Source: a virus | Direction: 5' to 3' (one strand) | DNA: 38,658 nt | IMG/VR virus record: IMGVR_UViG_3300034101_001080 | Location: 1 to 38,658 of that record | Shown here: one piece after another, positions 6,169-12,004 of the stretch | Layout of the letters: the number at the start of each line of letters is the position of its first letter | Position numbering within the stretch: position 1 is the stretch's first letter | Translations under genes and position numbers: made by a program | The notes under the pieces: generated by a model | What the model was told of the DNA's origin: nothing | Databases searched by the model: none | What the model saw: the letters and a program-made list of their open reading frames with translations, nothing else

Positions 6169-6912
6169 ATGGAAGAAATCACTAATGCGTTTACCCCACT
6201 TGATCCATTGGGTCAATGGGAACAAGCAGACTTTGCTCTAGCCAATGGGCTTGGGAGAGTTCTGTTCTATGGTGCGCCAGGAACTGGTAAGACATTCTAC
6301 GCAATGAATTACCACCTCAACGGCAAGCCTTCTTACCGTCTCATCTGCAACGACGAGATGACTGAAGCACATATCCTTGGTATGTGGAAGCCAACACTTA
6401 GCGACAATGGTCATTTGACCCATACATTCCAAGAAGGTGTAGCAGTAAAGGCTTGGAGAACTGGTGGTCGTTTGGTCATTGACGAGATCAACCACGCTAA
6501 CAGCGCTGTGACTAGCGTTCTTATGGCAATGATCGACACTAGCCATAGTTCCTCTTGGCAAAACCCAGAGACTGGTGAGATCGTCAAGCCACATGAGGAC
6601 TTCTCAGTCGTTGCCACTATGAACGGTGAGCCTGAGGATCTTACTCGTGCTATCCAAGACCGCTTGGTAGTTCAGTTAGAGATCAACCAGCCACACCCTG
6701 ACGGTGTTGCTTCTTTGCCTGAATACCTACGAGACATTGCGCTTTCGTTCGGTAGTCGTACTGGCAAGGATCGTTACTCGTTGCGTAACTTCGTAGAGTT
6801 CGCTGACCTTTACGGCAAGACGGGTAACCTTCAGCACTCTGCCCAAGTGTGCTTGCCTCGTATCCAAGAAACACTTGTAGACACCATTGCTCTTGCAAAG
6901 GTAGGTGCGTAA
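6169..6912 (+). CDS. MoxR/CobS-like AAA+ ATPase
   Basis: This 247-residue ATPase has the full AAA+ set: Walker A GAPGTGKT (35-42), Walker B LVIDEIN (102-108), sensor-1 ATMNG with N152, and the arginine-finger segment DLTRAIQDRL (158-167). The helical insert between Walker B and sensor 1 and the short C-terminal lid resemble MoxR-type chaperones and the CobS subunit of cobaltochelatase. Such ATPases usually act with a VWA-domain partner, and one is encoded two genes downstream (7381-8709). ATG 6169 has AAGGGAG nine bases upstream. An upstream in-frame start at 6040 lies within the hairpin chain and is rejected. Whether it serves metal chelation, protein remodelling or defence cannot be told. 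Confidence 0.88.
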   Translation: MEEITNAFTPLDPLGQWEQADFALANGLGRVLFYGAPGTGKTFYAMNYHLNGKPSYRLICNDEMTEAHILGMWKPTLSDNGHLTHTFQEGVAVKAWRTGGRLVIDEINHANSAVTSVLMAMIDTSHSSSWQNPETGEIVKPHEDFSVVATMNGEPEDLTRAIQDRLVVQLEINQPHPDGVASLPEYLRDIALSFGSRTGKDRYSLRNFVEFADLYGKTGNLQHSAQVCLPRIQETLVDTIALAKVGA

Positions 6913-7388
6913 TGACTACGACCCTAGAACTTGCTAAGAGCGTTGAGCAAAACCTCAACGACTACAAGAAGCTTGGCTTTGACATGGATAAGGCTTGCCT
7001 TTATGGCGTTGATGGTGAAGGGCTTATCGTTCTTTGCGATAAGAACGGTGATGTCTATGAACTTCTTGAGGACGGTTGTATTCCTGACTACCTCACGGTT
7101 TACAGCCACATCGCAGTAGCCACTACTGGTTGGGCTTCACCGATCACAGAGGGAGAGGACAATGACCTACCGCCATCACAGCATAAAGACCGTAGGCGTG
7201 TACGCCTTGTGGTTCTTGCCGACAAGGACAGCATGGCTAGTGTCTTGCGCTTTAGCGATGAGCCTGATCGTGTTATCACCGATGAGGGCAAGGCTCTTGG
7301 CGCATTGGCTGACGCTATCAACGAAGCAACCAACAGAGCACCTAGTGCTAAGCCTTGGGACTTCTTGGTAGGTGATGACAATGACTAA
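6912..7388 (+). CDS. Hypothetical partner of the AAA+/VWA pair, 158 residues
   Basis: This gene lies between the AAA+ ATPase and the VWA protein. It is joined to the first by a TAATG overlap and to the second by an eight-base overlap, so the three are probably translated together. The protein is acidic and mixed alpha/beta. It begins with a helical segment (TLELAKSVEQNLNDYKKLG), then short strands GLIVLCDKNGDVYELL, an inner RRRVRLVVLADKDS strand, and an Asp-rich end. No catalytic motif was recognised. In known MoxR/VWA systems a third protein often supplies the substrate adaptor, and that role is an inference from gene order. Confidence 0.65.
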   Translation: MTTTLELAKSVEQNLNDYKKLGFDMDKACLYGVDGEGLIVLCDKNGDVYELLEDGCIPDYLTVYSHIAVATTGWASPITEGEDNDLPPSQHKDRRRVRLVVLADKDSMASVLRFSDEPDRVITDEGKALGALADAINEATNRAPSAKPWDFLVGDDND

Positions 7389-8709
7389 CAGCCAGCACAC
7401 ACTTGTCCCTGAAGCGTTGCGTCAGAGACCTGATCTACCTCATAACCGATATCAAGCAGGCTCTACGCCTATGGATATCTCAGGGGTATCAGTCACCTTT
7501 GGCACACCGACTAAGGCTCACACATACTCTGCCCCTACTGGTGAAGGTGATGTAAGTCGTAGGCTTAGGCGCTTTGCCCTTACGCTTACTCGCTTTCAGT
7601 TACCCAAAGCCAAGGCTCTAGCAAAGCGTTGGGGTGTAACCGATAGCGCATTATCAGCAACGACCAACATCATTACGGCTAAGGCTTTCGCAGAAGCCTT
7701 TAGTGATGATCCTACTAACGGCACTATCAACCCTGATGTGTTGATCTCGTTGCTCAATGAGCCAAACCCCAAGCCCGAAGTATTTATGAAGGCTTATTCC
7801 TTCATAGATACTGGTGTCTATCAGCAAATACTCAATGGCATTACCGACCCAGAGCAAATGATCTATATGCGTAGTGTCAAAGATGATGTGATTAGTCACT
7901 TCATAACTGGTTGGCGTTGGTTATACATGAAGGACATCAACTCAACTTCCGCATACCGTAGGAAAGAAGGCAAGAGGTGGTATAAACACTTGGCTTCTTA
8001 CCTAGATCACAAAGCCAATGACGGTGCTAGCGAGTTCTCTGAAGCACAGAAGTCTGAGCGCAAAGGTGACAAGCAAGACGGTGAAGCACGTAGGGGTAAA
8101 GCCCAAGTGGCAGAGGGTGACGGTTGGTATCCGCTCTTTGTTTCTAAGCCTGACTTGCCCCTAAACCATACGGGCAAACTCGGTAGGCGAGAGATCGCTT
8201 GTGACGAAGGCTCTGTGCCTAAGTACCTAACTCGTTGGGTTACTGACCCTGAGCGTAGGGTTTACAGTCGCAAGACCAAGTCTCTTGGTGCTGTTGTAGT
8301 CATGGACTGTTCAGGATCTATGTCTCTTAGTGAGCGTGACCTTCAGCAACTCATGGACAATACGGCAGGGGCTACTGTGCTTTGCTACTCAACTGGTAGT
8401 AGAGCAGACGAGGAAAACCCAAACGCTTGGATCGTTGCCCGTAAGAACAGGCAGGTTAGGCGTTTGCCTTCATTCCCTGGGGGTAATGGCTGTGACGCAC
8501 CAGCGTTGCGATATGCCCTTACGCTTAGGGATACAACCAAGCAACCTATCGTTTGGGTTACTGACTATGGCGTTACTGGCAAAGGCGATTACAGCAATGA
8601 CGATCTGATCAACGAGTGTAAGGCTTTGGTCAAGCGTCACGGCATTATCGTTCAGCCTGATATCAGATCAGCAATAAAGAAACTTACTCAACTACAAGGA
8701 AAGGCATAG
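7381..8709 (+). CDS. VWA (MIDAS) protein, CobT-like
   Basis: The product is 442 residues. The C-terminal third is a von Willebrand A domain: VVVMDCSGSMS gives the MIDAS signature D309-x-S311-G-S313, and IVWVTDYG supplies a later aspartate (D395). The N-terminal and middle parts are helical, with a charged, Lys/Glu/Asp-rich stretch (about 215-245) that resembles the acidic middle region of CobT. Together with the AAA+ protein it forms the MoxR-VWA pairing found in cobaltochelatase CobS/CobT and in NorQ/NorD. ATG 7381 is preferred over codons at 7372 and 7375 because GGTAGG lies at a suitable distance. A nearby CobN-like chelatase subunit is absent, so the target is open. Confidence 0.85.
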   Translation: MTNSQHTLVPEALRQRPDLPHNRYQAGSTPMDISGVSVTFGTPTKAHTYSAPTGEGDVSRRLRRFALTLTRFQLPKAKALAKRWGVTDSALSATTNIITAKAFAEAFSDDPTNGTINPDVLISLLNEPNPKPEVFMKAYSFIDTGVYQQILNGITDPEQMIYMRSVKDDVISHFITGWRWLYMKDINSTSAYRRKEGKRWYKHLASYLDHKANDGASEFSEAQKSERKGDKQDGEARRGKAQVAEGDGWYPLFVSKPDLPLNHTGKLGRREIACDEGSVPKYLTRWVTDPERRVYSRKTKSLGAVVVMDCSGSMSLSERDLQQLMDNTAGATVLCYSTGSRADEENPNAWIVARKNRQVRRLPSFPGGNGCDAPALRYALTLRDTTKQPIVWVTDYGVTGKGDYSNDDLINECKALVKRHGIIVQPDIRSAIKKLTQLQGKA

Positions 8710-8713
8710 GCTA

Positions 8714-8884
8714 ATGGGTAAGAAATCAAAGAAGGCAAAGTTCCCAATAAAGGGTAAAGACTTTAGGAAGTGGTTGTACGACTACCTTCCTACTGCCGAT
8801 ATCTACCACGACAACGAAGGTCAAGTGCTTATTTACACAGGTCTCATAGAGACCAACGGAGACAACTACAAGGAGATGGACTAA
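8714..8884 (+). CDS. Small basic protein, 56 residues
   Basis: This short frame, from ATG 8714 to TAA 8882-8884, fills the gap after the VWA gene. It starts MGKKSKKAKFPIKGKDF, a strongly basic N-terminus, followed by an aromatic KWLYDYLPTADIYHD segment and short strands. It joins the next gene with a TAATG overlap, which supports that both are real. No strong ribosome binding site precedes it, and coupling from the VWA gene is likely. Function is unknown. Confidence 0.6.
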   Translation: MGKKSKKAKFPIKGKDFRKWLYDYLPTADIYHDNEGQVLIYTGLIETNGDNYKEMD

Positions 8885-9603
8885 TGGATAACAACGAGAA
8901 AGACCTAATGGCAGAACTAGAGGGCATTATCAACAATGCAGGTAGTGACTATCTAGACAAAGCAGAACAAGAGGCTAAGCATGTCTTTAGCGAGATGTGT
9001 AAAGCCTTTGACGCTGATCTACCCAAAGACCTAGAGACAATTCTCTTGGGTATTCAGAGGGTTGATGATGAAGAGGAGATAGCCGAAGCCAAAGCAGGTA
9101 TGCGCCCTTCGGTCAAGTCTCAATTCCTAGAGGGTCTTGACGATCCTGAAGCCCAATGTATGAGGGTCAAACCCATTATTGGAGAGATAGAGCCTGACAA
9201 CTTTATCGACATGCTTCATGACACCGAGACAGCAATGCTTCTTAGTGCTTGGTTTGAGCCAACCTCGTTGGTCTCTAGGGTCAAGCGCAACGGAGTTACC
9301 CTTCATGTAATGGCTTTGCCTAACTCTATTTGCTACATCAAGACCCTGCCTACTGGCGACAAGATCACCAAGTATTGGGGTAGTAAGCGTAATGCTGACG
9401 GCAAGATCGTTTACCCTGAGCCTTCAGACTTTGATGAGAAGTACGAGTTTGACCTTGTGCGAGGCACTTACAAGTACTTGGCTATGCCAATGGAGATGAA
9501 GCAAGATAGCCCAAAGGCTTACGAGACCTTGCTAGAAGCCATTAGCGAGAAGGTACAGCGTCAAGTCCGCAACTCTTTCGGTGATGATGACGATGAGGCT
9601 TAG
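8884..9603 (+). CDS. Hypothetical acidic protein, 239 residues
   Basis: ATG 8884 overlaps the stop of the previous gene as TAATG and has AAGGAG at 8870-8875. A longer in-frame start inside that gene is rejected. The protein is strongly acidic, with a helical N-terminal third (DLMAELEGIINNAGSDYL, EEEIAEAKAG). A central alpha/beta part contains a SLVSRVKRNGVTLHVMALP strand pair, and the protein ends with DDDDEA. No recognisable catalytic motif, membrane segment or metal site is seen. It belongs to the cassette by orientation and tight spacing. A regulator or substrate of the AAA+/VWA machine is possible, but that rests on position only. Confidence 0.7.
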   Translation: MDNNEKDLMAELEGIINNAGSDYLDKAEQEAKHVFSEMCKAFDADLPKDLETILLGIQRVDDEEEIAEAKAGMRPSVKSQFLEGLDDPEAQCMRVKPIIGEIEPDNFIDMLHDTETAMLLSAWFEPTSLVSRVKRNGVTLHVMALPNSICYIKTLPTGDKITKYWGSKRNADGKIVYPEPSDFDEKYEFDLVRGTYKYLAMPMEMKQDSPKAYETLLEAISEKVQRQVRNSFGDDDDEA

Positions 9604-9766
9604 CCTTACTAGCCGAGAGGTAATCGGGTTGATCATTGGCTTGCTGAACCAAGACGGTGAGGACAAGACCGATGGAGAAGTGTTAGACGAGATATGGCTA
9701 ACGCTTGAGTACCACGGTTACGATGTCAAGATGTCCAGCCACAATGGGGAAGGGAGAACGGTATAG
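9593..9766 (+). CDS. Small hypothetical protein, 57 residues
   Basis: The frame overlaps the end of the previous gene. ATG 9593 gives MRLSLTSREVIGLIIGLL, and in-frame starts up to 12 bases earlier are also possible. The first 20 residues are partly hydrophobic but too short and polar to call a membrane helix with confidence. The rest is acidic with a helix (DGEVLDEIWLTLEYHGYDV). The ribosome binding site is weak (GGTGATG). It is probably translationally coupled to the gene before it. Confidence 0.5.
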   Translation: MRLSLTSREVIGLIIGLLNQDGEDKTDGEVLDEIWLTLEYHGYDVKMSSHNGEGRTV

Positions 9767-9774
9767 AACATTAG

Positions 9775-9837
9775 ATGAGTAATGCTCTAGCTGTATTGGT
9801 ATTAGTCATAGTGATTACACTCGTGGCTAATAGGTAA
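9775..9837 (+). CDS. Possible 20-residue membrane peptide
   Basis: A short frame from ATG 9775 to TAA 9835-9837 encodes a peptide of 20 residues starting MSNALAVLVLVIVITLVANR, a single uninterrupted hydrophobic helix with an Arg at the end. The nearest ribosome binding site (AGGGAG, near 9750) is too far away for a standard start. It may be a small toxin-like or regulatory membrane peptide, or a chance frame. Confidence 0.3.
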   Translation: MSNALAVLVLVIVITLVANR

Positions 9838-9847
9838 AGTGGCTAGA

Positions 9848-9893
9848 CCCTAGTGCTAAGTGCTTACCCTGATCGGAGTGCTTGGCACTAGGG
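9848..9893 (+). terminator. Stem-loop at the end of the cassette
   Basis: CCCTAGTGC (9848-9856) pairs perfectly with GCACTAGGG (9885-9893) across a 28-base loop that contains AGTGCTT twice (9859-9865 and 9877-9883). There is no T run after it. It marks the end of the AAA+/VWA transcription unit and lies directly before the second promoter region. A weak terminator or processing site is likely. Confidence 0.4.
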
Positions 9894-10078
9894 CTACCGC
9901 TACCGCTACGACTATGAGTTATGCGTAAAGGTTCTGCCACTTCCCCGTTCGGAGTGGGGTAGGGCTGTATTGGTGGTGGAATTGCGGCGAGTTGCGAAGT
10001 GTTGAGATCGGTGGTAGCGTTGATGTCGTGGCAAGTCCGCCACAATGACCTAAGGGTCACTAAGTAAAGGAGAATAAA
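9894..10078 (+). promoter_or_regulatory. Duplicated promoter region, downstream copy
   Basis: This is homologous to 5550-5714. It has the identical 16-base CTACCG run (9894-9909), the GC-rich block (9950-9971), the identical 14-base block (9984-9997), then GAGATCGG and GTCCGC in the same order. A stem at 9937-9943/9951-9957 occupies the place of the GC hairpin in the first copy. AAAGGAG at 10066-10072 ends the region six bases before the TTG start of the next gene. The two copies bracket the cassette in direct orientation. Confidence 0.65.
9992..10020 (+). promoter_or_regulatory. Candidate promoter, second copy
   Basis: TTGCGA (9992-9997), a 17-base spacer ending in TGG, and TAGCGT (10015-10020) repeat the layout of the promoter at 5641-5669. 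The -10 is weaker, since its third base is G rather than T. It would drive the 85-residue gene at 10079. Confidence 0.45.
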
Positions 10079-10336
10079 TTGGCAACTAAGCAAGAAGCCA
10101 AGAAGGCTGTCGGGGCGTTCGGTATCCTGACAGGGTCTAAGAAAACCAATGACGCTGTGTACTGTGCGAAAATGTGGCACGGTCAGAAGGTGTCAGAAGG
10201 TGACATAGTAGTCCTTCTAAATTGGAAGGGTCACCAGACATTGGTGGAGTTAGGCAAGAAGGTGGACAGTGTCCAAGCCGACCCAAGCAAGGGTCAAATG
10301 GGCTACGACCGTTACGAATTGGTACTGAATAAGTAG
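10079..10336 (+). CDS. Small protein with TTG start, 85 residues
   Basis: The start codon is TTG 10079, fixed by AAAGGAG at 10066-10072 six bases before it. The protein begins MATKQEAKKAVGAFGILTG, is basic at the N-terminus, and has beta-prone segments DIVVLLNWKGHQTLVELG and YDRYELVLNK. It may be a small beta-barrel or SH3-like fold. It is transcribed alone, from its own promoter to the 18-bp hairpin at 10359-10398, which suggests a separately controlled product. I do not recognise the family. Confidence 0.7.
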   Translation: MATKQEAKKAVGAFGILTGSKKTNDAVYCAKMWHGQKVSEGDIVVLLNWKGHQTLVELGKKVDSVQADPSKGQMGYDRYELVLNK

Positions 10337-10358
10337 TACCCAATAAGTAATGCCCAAC

Positions 10359-10398
10359 GGGCAGGTAGGTCTCTAGGAAACTAGGGGTCTGCCTGCCC
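10359..10398 (+). terminator. 18-bp hairpin with GAAA tetraloop
   Basis: The left arm 10359-10376 pairs along its whole length with 10381-10398 (four of the 18 pairs are G-T) and is closed by the stable GNRA loop GAAA at 10377-10380. It lies 23 bases after the stop of the preceding gene. It is followed by a C-rich tract rather than T residues. Terminators without a T run are common in actinobacteria. A role in stabilising the transcript end is the alternative. Confidence 0.65.
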
Positions 10399-10762
10399 AC
10401 CCCCACCCCCCCTAGGGGGTAATACCCATCCTGTATATGTGTGTATTTGTTTTACAAACCACCGTGATATATGTGAACGCAAATACTAAACCACCTGTGT
10501 ATGTGTGTGGCCGCTTCGAGGCGGCTTGAGGGATGTCTTGTTAGCTCCCCCCACGGTTCGCTCCTTCTAGAGCAGGTCGCCGTAGCCAAGTATTTAGCCG
10601 ACACCAAGTTTGAGATTACGTTTCTCACGCCGCTCCTCTACATGACATAGAGGTCTACCCGCGTTCCCGCGTGTTCTTGACCCGCCCCGAGCGAATGGGG
10701 TACGTCCGTGCTACTTGCCAGTTGTGGGATAGATACTACACCCATGGTGTACAGTTGACAAC
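10399..10762 (+). other. Structured non-coding region between early and packaging genes
   Basis: No gene is seen in these 364 bases. They hold a C-run/G-run palindrome (10408-10419), a 15-base repeat with one mismatch (10430-10444 and 10494-10508), and an inverted repeat GTATTTG/CAAATAC (10443-10449/10480-10486). There are also stem-loops GCCGC/GCGGC (10510-10514/10521-10525) and CCTCTA/TAGAGG (10635-10640/10648-10653). An origin, a packaging site or a regulatory RNA would all fit such a place. The sequence does not decide between them. Confidence 0.4.
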
Positions 10763-11053
10763 ATGCGCAATATAAATTTTTTTGGTAGCTTGGGAGACTT
10801 CAAAGACTCCATTGGTATGAAGCAACCACGCCGTGGAAAGAATGCCGACGCTCAACGCAAGACAGCAGAAGCTATGCCTCTTGTAATGCAGGACTTGGCC
10901 GAGATAAGGATCATTGAAGACAGCCTTCCACCAGATGCATTTCTTGGTCAGAGCATGAGGAACCGTAAAGCACAAGGTAAGAAGTTTGTATACGAGAACC
11001 GCTTGTACAAAACACAACCTAAGGGTGTTAAAGGAAACAAGCCAGGTAAGTAA
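10763..11053 (+). CDS. Hypothetical protein, 96 residues
   Basis: This is the first gene of the packaging and head block. The protein is basic, with Arg/Lys-rich segments (KQPRRGKNADAQRKT, RNRKAQGKKF, PKGVKGNKPGK) around a more acidic helix in the middle. No ribosome binding site is visible before ATG 10763, so initiation may be leaderless or the true start may lie further in (for example ATG 10817). TAA overlaps the next ATG (TAATG). Its position and charge would allow a DNA-binding packaging role. That is inference, and no family was recognised. Confidence 0.6.
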   Translation: MRNINFFGSLGDFKDSIGMKQPRRGKNADAQRKTAEAMPLVMQDLAEIRIIEDSLPPDAFLGQSMRNRKAQGKKFVYENRLYKTQPKGVKGNKPGK

Positions 11054-11997
11054 TGGCTAAGCCCAAGGACGTCTGGGGTTTACCAATCCCTAGTGCTAGC
11101 GATGTTGTCAGTTTTCTGAACAACGCCGTTAACGTTGGACGTCTTGCTTCTGGGGACAAACAAGCTGTCACCCCTGGAGATGCCGGGGTCCGCACTTTGG
11201 GCATGGGTATCTCAAAGACCAATGATTACCTAAACCCATATGCCAATACCACCAAGCAACTGCTGGGTATGGCCGCCGGGAATGAGGGGGCACAGGCCAA
11301 GTTCGCCAAGTCACTAGCTCGCGACGTTGCTATTACCGGAGCAGCTGTTGGGGCTGGCAAAGTTGCTGGCAAAGCAATTGCTGCAGTAGCAAATACTGGT
11401 GCTCCAGCAAGACTAAAGAACGCAATCACGGGTGATGCCATCCTTGTCCATGGTTCACCAGTTCAAAACCTAAAGGCAATTGAACCACGCGCTGGATCTG
11501 CTCGCTTCCCTGATAAAACAGTTGCGTTTGGTTGGAATCCTAAAGAGTATTTGCCAAACAATCCAACTCAAATGACAACTAATGCAATGAAACACACCGG
11601 GACTTTGTCTACGGCTCAGGCTGCTGGTTTTAGTAAAATTCGTGGAACAATGCCAGCAGCATCCCCGGGCGGAAGTGTCTATGTTGTTAAAGGAAAAACT
11701 TCACAGAACATAGTTACCAATAAAGACGAAAACTTTATGATGGCAATCAAAGATAAGATGCCAGTATTGCAAGAGTTTAAACTTAAAAACTATATAGTTT
11801 CTGAACCTAGTGCAATACGTGGAAACCCAAGCAACAATTATTTTGATGAACAGAAATTAAGGCAAGATATTATTGCATCTATAAAAGCAAGTGGTGGCAA
11901 AACTCAAAAGAATCCTGTTCAAAAAATGCTTGACAAACGTGAAGCAAAGAAGTTAGCTGAACGACAAAGAATTGCAAATCAAAACTCCGTAGTTTAA
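11053..11997 (+). CDS. Hypothetical protein with possible ADP-ribosyltransferase-like fold
   Basis: The product is 314 residues. The first 125 residues are small, Ala/Gly-rich and amphipathic (VAITGAAVGAGKVAGKAIAAVA), like virion proteins that contact membranes. From about residue 130 the text ILVHGSPVQNLKAIEPR, then VAFGWNPKEY and a later GGSVYVVKG strand, resembles the opening of ADP-ribosyltransferase-type folds (H-G-S, then a strand around a Phe/Trp). The final catalytic Glu motif is not clear, so the assignment is tentative. The C-terminus is basic and helical. A virion-injected effector would be consistent with its place before the terminase. The end of the gene is richer in A and T than its neighbours. 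Confidence 0.6.
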   Translation: MAKPKDVWGLPIPSASDVVSFLNNAVNVGRLASGDKQAVTPGDAGVRTLGMGISKTNDYLNPYANTTKQLLGMAAGNEGAQAKFAKSLARDVAITGAAVGAGKVAGKAIAAVANTGAPARLKNAITGDAILVHGSPVQNLKAIEPRAGSARFPDKTVAFGWNPKEYLPNNPTQMTTNAMKHTGTLSTAQAAGFSKIRGTMPAASPGGSVYVVKGKTSQNIVTNKDENFMMAIKDKMPVLQEFKLKNYIVSEPSAIRGNPSNNYFDEQKLRQDIIASIKASGGKTQKNPVQKMLDKREAKKLAERQRIANQNSVV

Positions 11998-12004
11998 GGA
12001 ACCA

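Noticed and set aside
9894-9909. CRISPR-like short tandem repeat (CTACCG units)
   Set aside because: Units are six bases without spacers. It is part of the duplicated promoter region.
10500-10640. tRNA-like element (GGTTCG and short stems)
   Set aside because: No acceptor stem or anticodon arm with correct spacing could be built. No tRNA was found anywhere in the window.
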